Below the pieces are notes generated by a model, which did no database searches, was not told where the DNA came from, and worked only from the letters and a program-made list of their open reading frames with translations. From Variovorax brevis (lineage in GTDB: Bacteria; Pseudomonadota; Gammaproteobacteria; Burkholderiales; Burkholderiaceae_C), in NCBI RefSeq assembly GCF_030317105.1, contig NZ_JASZYG010000011.1, positions 116,128 through 180,127 of the forward strand: a DNA stretch of 64,000 bases. The letters run 5' to 3'. Positions within the stretch are counted from its first letter, which is position 1. The number at the start of each line of letters is the position of its first letter. Positions 35,483 to 44,932 of the stretch are shown piece by piece. A program made the translations under genes and the position numbers.

Positions 35483-37051
35483 ATGGCTGCAAAGCGCCTG
35501 CGCCTGGCGGACTTCAATGCCAAGCGACTTCGCGAGGGTTGGAACCGCATCGAGGAGATGAGTGAATTTTCGGCGTTCAGCAATTTCGTGAACTACGCAG
35601 GGAACGCCAGCAACCAGCGCTTCGGCGAGCAGGTGATGGCCCAGGTGAAGAAGGCCTGGGTGGAAGTGCAGAAGGAGGCCGGCCCGCAAGCGCCCCAGCA
35701 GGGGCCGATCGCCATCTACCTGGACGAGAGCGCCAGCCAGAAGTTCGTGTCGCTCTGGAAGAAGGCGGAGGATCTCGTCCTGGTGTGGTCCTTTGCGAAT
35801 CCGCCGGTTCGCACTTTCCGGCGCACCAAGGGCATCGTCAGCGACAACGGCGATCCTGAACGCGAAGCGGACGTCATCATGACGGCGGTGGCCCTGGGTT
35901 TTGCCGCGACGTACATCGCAGACAGCGGCCAGGCGATCCAGTTCGACATGGATCCCCTCGAAGGGTCCAAGGAACCGCAGAAGCTGCAGGACTTCGAGGC
36001 CGTGGTCGGCAAGATGGATGCCGCCGTCGCCGCGTGGCTGACAAAGAAGGGCAAGATTCCCCAGCAGGTCAAGCCGGGCCTGAGTCCCGGCTACAGCCAG
36101 GGCGCCATCATCATGGGGGTCTATGCCCTGGCCGGCAAGGATGCGCCGAAGAGCGTGGCCGCGCCCGTGCTGTCGCCCAAGGGCCAGGCCCTGTGGGACA
36201 AGATCCGGACCCTGGGCGTGTCGCAGTACACGGGGCGGGGCGCCTACACGGGCTTCGTCGACAACAAGAACACCGAGGGCGACACCGAGCCGGTCGGGCC
36301 GCGTTCGACCGCGCGTTTCCGTGCCCTGGCCCCACAGAGCGACGCCGACCCGCATCCGCGCTGGCTGCCACCGGCGGAAAGCCCGCTGTGGGAAAAGAGA
36401 AAGCGTGCCGGCCTCGACTCGCACGTGCCCTGGGGCTTGATCGGCGGCGAGAACGCCGGCGAGCCGCGCGCCGAAACCGGCTGCGGGGCAGTCAACGTGG
36501 CGGACTTCATCACGGTGTCGATGCGCAACGCCGGCATGGTGTTCGAAAGCGACATCGGTCCGGATGACATCGCGCAGTACACGCACGGGATGATCCAGGC
36601 CATCTACAAGGCCTACCACCTCGGCCCGAGCTGCGAACCCTACGAGATCGCCGTGGGCGACGTCACGAAGAAGATGGCCTCGTGCCTGACCTGCACGCTG
36701 TTCATGAACGCGACGGGCTATCCGCCCACGTCGATCCACCTGGGGCGCGGCGAATCCTGGGCACCGCTGTACCAGCCGTACAACCCCGGCGGCGCTGCCG
36801 GCGCGCACGAAGCGGAAGTCATTCGCGACCTCAACAATTCCTGGTACGCGAAGTGCCTGGAGTGGCTGCAGGCGGGACTGGCCATCCTCGATGACGCGCA
36901 CATCACGCCGGACCACCAGGCCAGCCGCGAAGCGGTGGGCCACTACCTCAACGCGTATCGGGCCGACCCCACCGTTGGCGGCGTGCTCGTGCTCGATGCC
37001 GTGACCATTCACGCAGGCGAACTCGACCGGATCAGCCGGACCCTGAAGTAG
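35483..37051 (+). CDS. Uncharacterised protein with shared N-terminal domain (type 1 C-terminus)
   Basis: A 522-residue soluble protein. Residues 1-105 match the next gene product almost motif for motif: AKRLRLADFNAKRLREGW, FGEQVMAQVKKAW, EAGPQAPQQGPIAIYLDE, then KKAEDLVLVWSF. The rest is unlike that protein: a TGCGAVNVADF segment near residue 333, then SCEP (384) and SCLTC (400-404), cysteines spaced as a possible metal site. The SCxxC followed by a substrate-like loop recalls zinc deaminases, but the expected upstream His/Cys-x-Glu motif is not convincing. AAAGGAG precedes the ATG. I read it as a modular effector or toxin partner; the function is unknown. Confidence 0.65.
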   Translation: MAAKRLRLADFNAKRLREGWNRIEEMSEFSAFSNFVNYAGNASNQRFGEQVMAQVKKAWVEVQKEAGPQAPQQGPIAIYLDESASQKFVSLWKKAEDLVLVWSFANPPVRTFRRTKGIVSDNGDPEREADVIMTAVALGFAATYIADSGQAIQFDMDPLEGSKEPQKLQDFEAVVGKMDAAVAAWLTKKGKIPQQVKPGLSPGYSQGAIIMGVYALAGKDAPKSVAAPVLSPKGQALWDKIRTLGVSQYTGRGAYTGFVDNKNTEGDTEPVGPRSTARFRALAPQSDADPHPRWLPPAESPLWEKRKRAGLDSHVPWGLIGGENAGEPRAETGCGAVNVADFITVSMRNAGMVFESDIGPDDIAQYTHGMIQAIYKAYHLGPSCEPYEIAVGDVTKKMASCLTCTLFMNATGYPPTSIHLGRGESWAPLYQPYNPGGAAGAHEAEVIRDLNNSWYAKCLEWLQAGLAILDDAHITPDHQASREAVGHYLNAYRADPTVGGVLVLDAVTIHAGELDRISRTLK

Positions 37052-37095
37052 CCCGCTCCCGTCATCAGTCATTCGTTCCGGAAAGGACGGTTCCC

Positions 37096-39465
37096 ATGCC
37101 TGCAAAGCGCTCCAGCATTTCCGACTTCCAGCAGCGGCGCTCCCGGGAGGGTTGGACGCCCGTCGCCGAATACGCCGACTTCCAGGGCTTTGCCAACTTC
37201 AAGCGCTACTCCGGCGACAAGGCGCATGCCCGCTTCGGGGCTTATGCGATGGGGCAGGTCGCCAAGTTCTACCCGGAGGTCGAGCGCGAGGCCGGCCCGG
37301 GTGCCTCCAATCAAGGTCCGATCACGGTCCTGCTGGACGAAGGCGAAAGCCAGTTCTTCGTCTCGATCGTCAGGAAGGCCGAGGGCTACGTGCTGACCTG
37401 GTCGTGCCTCAAGAAGGATCCGGATCAGCCCGTCGGACCCGTGCTCGATGGCGCGGGCTGTCTCAGCAAGCTCGGGCTTCTCGCGCTGGGCAAGCGACAG
37501 GATGTGCGCTTGCCCATGCCCGAGCAGGAAGACAAGGCCTTCATGTGGAAGGCGCCTTCCTTCCACCCGCTGCAAGTGCTGGAAAACGCCTACCAGCGCG
37601 TGGTCCGCAAGGCGGGACACGACGCCGAATCCGACCAGGTGCAAGCGCAGACGGACGCGCTCTCGAAGTACTTCATCCAGGAACCGGCATCGCCGGAGCT
37701 GTTCGAGTACAAGCCCCTCGACGAGTTCGACGGCGCGCACCTTGCCGCAGTGAAGATGAATCACCTGATCGATTCGTTCTACCTCTTTCGGCTGCTCGTC
37801 AATTTCCGCGTGGAGGCGGATCAGGTCACCGAAGACCTGCGTGCGGAACTGAGCGGCGACCTGACCAAGCTGCTGCACAACGGCGACAAGACCAAGATGC
37901 AGTGGCTCTCCGACTGGCTGACGATCAAGATCGGCGAACTGGGCGCCAGGGCCAACGCCTTGAATACCAAAGGCCAGCAGCGGGTCATCTTCTTCCTGAA
38001 GGGCGGACGGGCGCTCAACTATTTCCTGGGCACGCCCGAGAAGGGCGAGAACGACTGGGACACGCAGGTGGTCATCAATCCGAACCTGTCGGCGCAGGAG
38101 TGGTATGCGTGCCTGGCCGAAGTCCACGATGCCATGCTCCTCTCCCTGAAGACTTTCAAGACGGAGTTCACGCAACTCGTCCAAGACAATGCGCCGCAGT
38201 TCTCGCAGTACCTCGCGGCGGTGGCCGGTCCGCAGGAAGTCGACGATGAAGAGATCGACGAGCATGAAGCGGGCGACGTCGACAGCCTCAAGGAACATGC
38301 CAACTGCAAGGCCGAGCTGATCGACATCGGCCTGCCGCGGCGCGACTCACCCTCGGCCCTGGAGGAATGGACGCACCTGAGCGCGCCCGGTGCCCTGTTG
38401 CAATCCAACGGCGTCATCTATCCGCACCGCGAGTACTACCTCAACGAGTACCTCATGATGGTGCGCGACGCCTTCACCAGCGACGAGGTGAGGAAGGCGC
38501 CCAAGCGCATCACGCGGCTCGGCCTGATCCTGCAGAGCGACCGGGGCCGGGAACAACCCTCGCCGGCGCAGGCCAAGCGCCTGGCGGCGCTGCCCGGCAC
38601 GGCCGCCATGCTCGACGCCTTGGACAACAAGGGCAAGCAGGAGCTGTTCAGGCTCATCGTCGCGCAGTTCGTCGAGGCCTACAACCTTCATCAGGACACG
38701 GAACTCGCTGCGCATTTCGACAAGGAATGCACGGCGATGATCGCCAGGCCACCGGCACTCCCGCCCACGCTCGATGCCTTGCTCGACGCCGGACAAAAGG
38801 AAGCCGCGTCGATCGTCGGCGTCGCCCACGCGCTGTCGGTGCAAATGGACGCGCACTGGACCAGCCGGAACCAGTTCTTCGAAACGCAGCTGCCGTTCTT
38901 CACCGACCTCGTCCAGACGCTTTCGGCGCAGACCAGCCGCGGACTCCTGCGTGTGGGGGCCCAGTTCGCGGTGGCAGGCAGCTACGCGGCCCGCTTGCAC
39001 GCCAGGCACCTGCGCATCCAGGTCGACGGCCTGGAGCCGATCCGCCGCATCCTCATCAAGCTGCAGTGCATCCAGGGCAGCAACAAGCAGGATGTGATGA
39101 ATGCCGTTCGCGATGACATCCGCAAGGCGGCGCAGGCGACGAAGAAGCTGCGGGTTGCCGAGGTGTCCGAGCCCGACAAGCAGAACCTGTTGATCTACTG
39201 GAACGAGAAGGTGCAGATCGGCAACCTGAGCTATGCCCCTCTGGTCATGAAGGTGCGCGTTGCCGAGCAGAAGGGCGCGCAACTCCCGGTGCTCGCGTCC
39301 ATCGAGGCGATGCCCGTGCTCGATCCGCGCTACCTCGTGGCGGACTACCTGAAGAAGACCTCGAAGATCGACGAACGCGGCGCAAGGCAGGTGCTGGCAT
39401 CCGCGACCGCGGCGGTGTCCGAGATGCTCTCCAAGTTCGACATCGAGTCCGACGATCCGGATTGA
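37096..39465 (+). CDS. Uncharacterised protein with shared N-terminal domain and NTase-like signature
   Basis: A 789-residue protein. Residues 1-105 (AKRSSISDFQQRRSREGW, FGAYAMGQVAKFYPEVERE, EAGPGASNQGPITVLLDE) repeat the N-terminal domain of the preceding gene. Around residues 299-325 it reads FFLKGGRALNYFLG, then GENDWDTQVVI: a GG-R-A turn (Gly303-Gly304) followed by a D-x-D pair (Asp320, Asp322), the signature of the DNA polymerase-beta-like nucleotidyltransferase fold. A predicted acidic linker (DEEIDEHEAGDVDS) and a helical C-terminal third with AVAGSYAARLHARHLRIQVDG follow. It may be a nucleotidyltransferase effector or a small-molecule signal synthase for the downstream NTPase and proteases. 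Confidence 0.65.
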   Translation: MPAKRSSISDFQQRRSREGWTPVAEYADFQGFANFKRYSGDKAHARFGAYAMGQVAKFYPEVEREAGPGASNQGPITVLLDEGESQFFVSIVRKAEGYVLTWSCLKKDPDQPVGPVLDGAGCLSKLGLLALGKRQDVRLPMPEQEDKAFMWKAPSFHPLQVLENAYQRVVRKAGHDAESDQVQAQTDALSKYFIQEPASPELFEYKPLDEFDGAHLAAVKMNHLIDSFYLFRLLVNFRVEADQVTEDLRAELSGDLTKLLHNGDKTKMQWLSDWLTIKIGELGARANALNTKGQQRVIFFLKGGRALNYFLGTPEKGENDWDTQVVINPNLSAQEWYACLAEVHDAMLLSLKTFKTEFTQLVQDNAPQFSQYLAAVAGPQEVDDEEIDEHEAGDVDSLKEHANCKAELIDIGLPRRDSPSALEEWTHLSAPGALLQSNGVIYPHREYYLNEYLMMVRDAFTSDEVRKAPKRITRLGLILQSDRGREQPSPAQAKRLAALPGTAAMLDALDNKGKQELFRLIVAQFVEAYNLHQDTELAAHFDKECTAMIARPPALPPTLDALLDAGQKEAASIVGVAHALSVQMDAHWTSRNQFFETQLPFFTDLVQTLSAQTSRGLLRVGAQFAVAGSYAARLHARHLRIQVDGLEPIRRILIKLQCIQGSNKQDVMNAVRDDIRKAAQATKKLRVAEVSEPDKQNLLIYWNEKVQIGNLSYAPLVMKVRVAEQKGAQLPVLASIEAMPVLDPRYLVADYLKKTSKIDERGARQVLASATAAVSEMLSKFDIESDDPD

Positions 39466-39492
39466 TCCTTTCCACCCGAGGAGCTTGCTGCG

Positions 39493-42400
39493 ATGCCTCG
39501 CCTTCATGCGCTTCTGGTCGGCATCAACGACTACCCCGCCGAAGTGGGAAAGCTGGCGGGCTGTCTCAATGACGTTGACCATTTCCACGACTACCTGCGC
39601 AGCAGCTTCGATGCTTCCTCGCTCGCGGTCGAGGTGCTGAAGGACCACGACGCGACCCGCGACAACATCATCCGGCAGTTTCGCGCGCACCTGGGCCAGG
39701 CCGGCGAGGACGACGTTGCGCTCTTCCACTACTGCGGTCACGGCGCACGCTGGGCCTCGGCCGGCGCCTTTCGCGAGTTCTATCCAGACGGCAAGGACGA
39801 AGGGCTGGTCTGCATCGACAGTCGCAAGCCGGGCGGATGGGATCTGGCCGACAAGGAACTGGCGCTGCTCATCGGCGAGGTGGCCAGGAACAACCCGCAC
39901 CTCGCCGTGATCCTCGATTGCTGCCACTCCGGCTCGGGCACGCGTGGCGCGGACGCCTTTCGCGGCTTGTGTCCGCGGCTCACCTACGAGGTCGGCACCG
40001 AGCGGCCGATCGACAGCTACCTCGACGGGCACTACGCGCAGCTCCAACGCAAAGGCACGTCGCTGTCGATTCCGGCGGCAAGGCACATTCTGCTGGCGGC
40101 CTGCGAACGCACCCAGCTCGCCCAGGAGACCGCCGACAGGAGCGGCGTCTTTACCAGCACGCTGCTGGAGGTGCTGCGCAAGTCGGGTGGCGACCTGAGC
40201 TATGCCGATCTCTTCGTGCGCTGTCGAGCAGCCGTGCGCAAGCGCGCGGACAACCAGAACCCGCAGTTCGAGGCCGCCGGCCACTTCAATGCGGCCAGCG
40301 CCTTCCTCAATCGCAGCACCACGCTGGCGGCGCGGCGCTACAGCGTCTACTTCGACCTCGGCAGCTGGAAGATGGAAGGCGGCGCGATCCACGGCCTGCC
40401 GACCGAGCCTGAAAAGACGGTCGCGCTGGCGCTCTATCCCGAGGACGATCCCGCGCAGTTGGCCGGCGTCGCCACCGCGGTGCAGGTCGGCGCGCAAAAG
40501 AGCGAGCTCCAACTCGACTTCACGGCCGACCCGACGCGGCGCTACCGCGCCGAGATCACCAGCTTGCCCAGCGCGCCGATGCCGCTGTATTTCGCGGGGA
40601 CTTCCGCTCAGGCGAGCGAGTTGCAGAACGCCATCGATGCGATCGGCAACGTGCCCGTGGCGCTCACCGATGTCGCCCATGCGGCCAGCTACGCCATCGA
40701 GGTCGAACCAGGCCGGCTGATGCTCAAGCACCGCGAGACCGGCATGGCCATCCAGGGCGTCGAGGCCGACGCCGCGCGGCCCGCCGAGTCCGCCGCGGCG
40801 ATGGCACCGATCTTGCGGCACGTGGTGCAGTGGGAGCGCGGCCTCGCGCTGCAGAACCTGCGCACGCGCATGGACACCGCGCTGGTCGACTTCCAGTTCG
40901 CCGAGCAGTTGGCCGATGGAACGGAGCATCTGCATCCGTCCACGCAGGTCACGCTTGAATACGCGCCAAAGGCGGGCGCACCGCTGCAACTGCGCGGCAA
41001 GCTCAAGGTGCGCAACCGCACGGCCCAGACGCTGCACATGGTGCTGTCGTATTTCTCCGCCGCCTTCGGCATCCACGTGCTGCGCAACGAACCGGTCGAG
41101 CCCGGCGAAGGCTTCACGACGCTCTGGGGTGACGACCCCAGCGACTACTTCTATCTTGAAGATGGCGTCAACGAAGCGATCGAGAACTTCAAGCTCATCG
41201 TCAGCACCGAGAAGGTGGACGACTTCCTGCTCGGCCAGGAGGCGCTGGAACTGGGGCAGGTGGTGCGCGGCACGCGGGCCATCGGCAGCGTGAAACCCAT
41301 CGCCAAGATGGTGCACGAGAACGAGTGGTTCACGCGGCTGTGCCGCATCGATGTGATTCGCAGGCTCGACCAGGTCGGCGCGGCGGATGCCACGCTCGCC
41401 AAGGGCAGGATCAAGGTCAAGGCGCACGCCAGGGTGAAGGCCGACCTGAGCCTGAGCGCGGCCAAGTCGCCGGCGCGCGGCATGGAAGGCGGTCCCGGCT
41501 TCCAGCAGGCGCTGGAGCGCCAGGGCCTGGAGATGCTCAACTTCGCGGCCACGCGTGGCGCCAACGAAAGCATCCTGGAGCTGAGCAACATCGAGAACGC
41601 CGCGGCGCTGGCGGATGATCCGCTCCAGATCGAGCTGGACGTGCCACTGGCCGACGACGAGGCGATCCTGCCCGTGGTCTTTGACGGCCGGCATGTGCTG
41701 CTCGGCGGCGAGACCTTCAAGGACGAACAGGGCCACACGCAGATCCGCATCGACCACCTGCCTGAAACGATCGAGCAGCGGCGCAGCCTGGGCGGCGCGC
41801 TCAAGCTCTACTTCTTCAAGACCTACCTGAAGCAGGATCAGGTCAACCGGCTGCGCTGGATCGAATACCTGCCCGACGGCAGCTTCACTTATCAGAGGAG
41901 CGGGGTCGCGGACAAGGTGAGCGCTGCGAAGAACGTCCTGCTGCTGGTGCACGGCATCATCGGCGACACCGAGGGCATGGCCGCGGGTGTGCGCGCCTGC
42001 GGGCTCGACAAGCAGTTCGACCTGGTGCTGACCTACGACTACGAGAGCCTCAGCACGCCGATCGAGGAGACCGCGCGAAACCTCAAGGCGCAACTGGCCG
42101 CCGCTGGCCTGCAGCAGGGGGACGACAAGCGGCTCACGCTGCTCGTGCATTCCATGGGCGGGCTGGTGTCTCGCTGGTTCATCGAGCGCGAGGGCGGCAA
42201 GCAGGTGGTCGACCACCTGGTGATGTGCGGCACGCCGAACAACGGCTCGCCCTTCGGCCGGATCGAGGATGCGCGCAAGGTCATCAACGTGCTGACCGGC
42301 CTGTCCATGAACTACGTGCCCTCGCTCATTCCCTTCAGCAGTGCCGTGCTGCTGCTTCTCAACCGCTCCAGGAAGCTGACGCCGGCGCTCGAGCAGATGA

Positions 42401-42729
42401 ACCCCGCCTCGGACTTCATCAAGACGCTCAACCAGAGCGAAGACCCGGGCATTCCTTACTCGATCCTCGCCGGCGATGTGGCGGCCTACAAGGAACCCTC
42501 GGACGCCTTCTTTGCGCAGATGCTCGCCAAGGCCGGCCAGAGCTTCCTGTTCGATGCGCTCTTCGCATCCCGGGCCAACGACATTGCGGTCGGCGTCGAT
42601 AGCATCCTCGGTGTCGCCGGAACGCGTACCATCACCCCGACGCACAAGAATGTCGCCTGCCACCACCTGAACTACTTCAGCTCCGGCACCGGCCAGCAGG
42701 CACTCGGCGAAGTGCGCTGGTCAGGGTAG
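39493..42729 (+). CDS. Caspase-like (metacaspase) protease fused to an alpha/beta hydrolase
   Basis: A 1078-residue protein. Residues 1-270 are a peptidase C14 (caspase-like) domain: ALLVGINDYP, catalytic His83 in FHYCGHGAR and Cys144 in ILDCCHSGSG. A long beta-rich central region has no family I recognise. Residues about 810-1060 are an alpha/beta hydrolase of the lipase/PGAP1 type: LLLVHGIIGDTEG, nucleophile Ser887 in LVHSMGGLVSRWF, and MCGTPNNGSPFG. No signal peptide. The gene starts 27 bases after its neighbour and ends three bases before the CHAT gene. It could process or activate the toxin proteins, or act as a suicide effector. Confidence 0.85.
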   Translation: MPRLHALLVGINDYPAEVGKLAGCLNDVDHFHDYLRSSFDASSLAVEVLKDHDATRDNIIRQFRAHLGQAGEDDVALFHYCGHGARWASAGAFREFYPDGKDEGLVCIDSRKPGGWDLADKELALLIGEVARNNPHLAVILDCCHSGSGTRGADAFRGLCPRLTYEVGTERPIDSYLDGHYAQLQRKGTSLSIPAARHILLAACERTQLAQETADRSGVFTSTLLEVLRKSGGDLSYADLFVRCRAAVRKRADNQNPQFEAAGHFNAASAFLNRSTTLAARRYSVYFDLGSWKMEGGAIHGLPTEPEKTVALALYPEDDPAQLAGVATAVQVGAQKSELQLDFTADPTRRYRAEITSLPSAPMPLYFAGTSAQASELQNAIDAIGNVPVALTDVAHAASYAIEVEPGRLMLKHRETGMAIQGVEADAARPAESAAAMAPILRHVVQWERGLALQNLRTRMDTALVDFQFAEQLADGTEHLHPSTQVTLEYAPKAGAPLQLRGKLKVRNRTAQTLHMVLSYFSAAFGIHVLRNEPVEPGEGFTTLWGDDPSDYFYLEDGVNEAIENFKLIVSTEKVDDFLLGQEALELGQVVRGTRAIGSVKPIAKMVHENEWFTRLCRIDVIRRLDQVGAADATLAKGRIKVKAHARVKADLSLSAAKSPARGMEGGPGFQQALERQGLEMLNFAATRGANESILELSNIENAAALADDPLQIELDVPLADDEAILPVVFDGRHVLLGGETFKDEQGHTQIRIDHLPETIEQRRSLGGALKLYFFKTYLKQDQVNRLRWIEYLPDGSFTYQRSGVADKVSAAKNVLLLVHGIIGDTEGMAAGVRACGLDKQFDLVLTYDYESLSTPIEETARNLKAQLAAAGLQQGDDKRLTLLVHSMGGLVSRWFIEREGGKQVVDHLVMCGTPNNGSPFGRIEDARKVINVLTGLSMNYVPSLIPFSSAVLLLLNRSRKLTPALEQMNPASDFIKTLNQSEDPGIPYSILAGDVAAYKEPSDAFFAQMLAKAGQSFLFDALFASRANDIAVGVDSILGVAGTRTITPTHKNVACHHLNYFSSGTGQQALGEVRWSG

Positions 42730-42732
42730 CCG

Positions 42733-44877
42733 ATGAAGAAGTACTTTGATATCACCGTGTTGGTGTCCCCCGGACCGGACGACAGCTTTACCGTGCGCGT
42801 GACCTCCAGCGAAAGCGGGCAAGGGCAGTCGACGCTGCGCCTTCCCTTCCACCTGCAGGACCTGCAAGGCGCGGTGACGGGCGTGGCGGGCGCCGCACGC
42901 GACATCGGAACCGTCACGCCGCAAGTCGGCGCCGGTGCAGCGCAGCCAAGGACTGCCGCGGACTTCGGCGCCGAGTTGTTCGAGGCGCTGTTCCAGGGCG
43001 AATGCCGCGACGTGTTCATGGCCACCGACAGCCTGGCCCAGATGACGGCCGATACGGGCGTGCGCATCCGGCTCTCGATGAACCTGCAGCAGCCCGGCAT
43101 GGCCGAGGTTGCGAGCCTGCCCTGGGAGCTCATGTGCCGCAAGGGCCATCGCCCGCTGGTGGTGTCGGCCGCATCGCCGCTGGTGCGTTCGCTCGACGCG
43201 CCCAGGCCGATTCAGCCGCGCCCCTTCGTTGCGCCGTTGCGCATCCTCACCCTGATGTCGAACCCCAAGGGCAGTTCGCCCCTGGACCTGGCGGCCGAGC
43301 GCGTCCGCATCGAGCAGAACTGGGCACGCCTGCCCGGCGTGCAGGTGGACTTCGTGCGGCCGGTGCGCGCCATGGTGCTGAGCCAGCTCGCGCGCTTCGA
43401 CTACCACGTGATCCACTACATGGGCCATGGCGACTTCGATGCCGACGAAGGCGGCACGCTGCTGCTCGAACACGAGGACGGCAGCGCCGAGCCGGTGAAC
43501 GGCGATGAGTTCGCCGCCTGGCTCGCGGACGAGCCGCTGCGCCTGGTCTTCCTCAATGCGTGCAACACCGGCGCCACCAACGCACGGCACGGCGCGCATC
43601 CTTTCGCGGGCATCGCCACCGCACTGATTCGCGAGCGGGTGCCGGCCGTCGTGGCGATGCAGTTCCCGATCTCCGACCAGGCCGCCATTGCCTTCGCGCA
43701 GACCTTCTACGAGCGCATCGCCCAGGGCTTTCCGGTCGACGCCGCCGTGGCGGAAGGACGCAAGGTGCTCTATTCGAGCAAGCACTCGGAATGGGCAACG
43801 CCGGTGCTCTACATGCGCTCCCGGGACGGCTTGCTCTTCGAGCCCGGCGCCGATGAAGCCGCCCCGGCGAAGCTGGTCGCGCCGAGCGTGACGCTGCCCG
43901 CCGCGGTGACCTTGACCGCCCAGCCGATCGCGCCGGACCCTGCGCCCCCGGCTGACAGCCCGTGGGGCGCGGCCGTGGAGAACGGCTTGCGCGTGTTCCT
44001 CGCCACGCCCGACCAGGACCGCGAGAAACTGCACCAACAACTGTCCAGGGCTCTGCAGGCGCTGCCCGACGTGCAGGTGATCGACAAGGTGCCGCTCGAC
44101 GAGGACGCGCACGCGAGCGCCGTGGATGCGCTCGTGCGAAGCGCCGACCTGTGCGTGCACCTGCTGGGCGCCAATGCGGGCCGGCGGCTCGACGTGGACG
44201 ACGACCAGCCGCTGCGCACCTACCCGCTGGTGGAACTGGACATCGCCTTCCAGGCGGCGCGCTCGCAACTGGTGCTGATCACGCAGCAGGACCTTGCCAG
44301 CGTTGGCAATGCGGCCTATGCGGCCAGGCTGGATGAGCTTGCCAGGCTGCCGCGCGACCAGGCGCGATTCGAGTTGGTCGTCGCCGACAAGAACCGGATT
44401 TTCGACACGGTGCAGGTCAAGCTCGACGCCGTGCGCGCGGCGCGCGAGGCCGCGCTGGCGCCGGACCCGGCGACTGGCCCGGGAATGGGCGGCCAGACCG
44501 CCTTCGTCGACGCCCACACGGGCGACGAAGAGCCCGCCATCGATCTCGTGAGCTATCTCGAGGCGCACGACGTGAACACCGAACTGCTCACGTCGTCGGC
44601 CACCGACTTCGCGCACCTGGACGACACGGTGCGCAAGACGGCCCTCTACATCATCGTCGCAGGCTCGGTGGACAAGCGCTGGGTGACGAACCGCAAGCTG
44701 GCGATCCTCAAGTCGGCGATGAAGGCACGCGTGCCGCTGCTCGTCGCGCGCTATTCGGCCCAGGCGCCGGCAGAGCAGGGCGGCCAGCTCTCTCGCGCGA
44801 GCTTTGACATCAGCGCGCTCAACGACAGCGATCGCAGCTGGGTCGATGCGCTGTTCCCCGAGGCAGACAGGCCATGA
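42733..44877 (+). CDS. CHAT-domain protease with C-terminal TIR-like domains
   Basis: A 714-residue protein. An N-terminal region of about 110 residues (DITVLVSPGPDDSFTVRV) precedes a CHAT domain (about residues 110-375) with catalytic His232 in HYMGHGDF and Cys277 in FLNACNTGAT. After a proline-rich linker, residues about 415-540 (VFLATPDQDREKLHQQL, LCVHLLGANAGR, YPLVELDIAF) and about 585-700 (YLEAHDVNTELL, ALYIIVAGSVDKRWVTNRK) resemble TIR/DUF4062 Rossmann-like domains. A second clan CD protease directly beside a caspase suggests a proteolytic cascade. The upstream stop lies three bases before the start. Confidence 0.82.
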   Translation: MKKYFDITVLVSPGPDDSFTVRVTSSESGQGQSTLRLPFHLQDLQGAVTGVAGAARDIGTVTPQVGAGAAQPRTAADFGAELFEALFQGECRDVFMATDSLAQMTADTGVRIRLSMNLQQPGMAEVASLPWELMCRKGHRPLVVSAASPLVRSLDAPRPIQPRPFVAPLRILTLMSNPKGSSPLDLAAERVRIEQNWARLPGVQVDFVRPVRAMVLSQLARFDYHVIHYMGHGDFDADEGGTLLLEHEDGSAEPVNGDEFAAWLADEPLRLVFLNACNTGATNARHGAHPFAGIATALIRERVPAVVAMQFPISDQAAIAFAQTFYERIAQGFPVDAAVAEGRKVLYSSKHSEWATPVLYMRSRDGLLFEPGADEAAPAKLVAPSVTLPAAVTLTAQPIAPDPAPPADSPWGAAVENGLRVFLATPDQDREKLHQQLSRALQALPDVQVIDKVPLDEDAHASAVDALVRSADLCVHLLGANAGRRLDVDDDQPLRTYPLVELDIAFQAARSQLVLITQQDLASVGNAAYAARLDELARLPRDQARFELVVADKNRIFDTVQVKLDAVRAAREAALAPDPATGPGMGGQTAFVDAHTGDEEPAIDLVSYLEAHDVNTELLTSSATDFAHLDDTVRKTALYIIVAGSVDKRWVTNRKLAILKSAMKARVPLLVARYSAQAPAEQGGQLSRASFDISALNDSDRSWVDALFPEADRP

Positions 44878-44932
44878 GCCGCAGTGGCGTTTCCAAAGCG
44901 AGTACGGCAGTGCGCAGCACGGAGGTGGCCGA

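Noticed and set aside
29377..39465. Type VI, Tc-toxin or contractile injection system components
   Set aside because: No sheath, tube, VgrG, Hcp, baseplate or Rhs/Tc repeat sequences are visible; the toxin genes match the alpha-PFT type instead.
38347..42666. A 1439-residue open frame on the - strand opposite the caspase and neighbouring genes
   Set aside because: It is antisense to two clear genes, has the Arg/Leu/Val/His-rich composition of a third-position shadow in high-GC DNA, and shows no domain.
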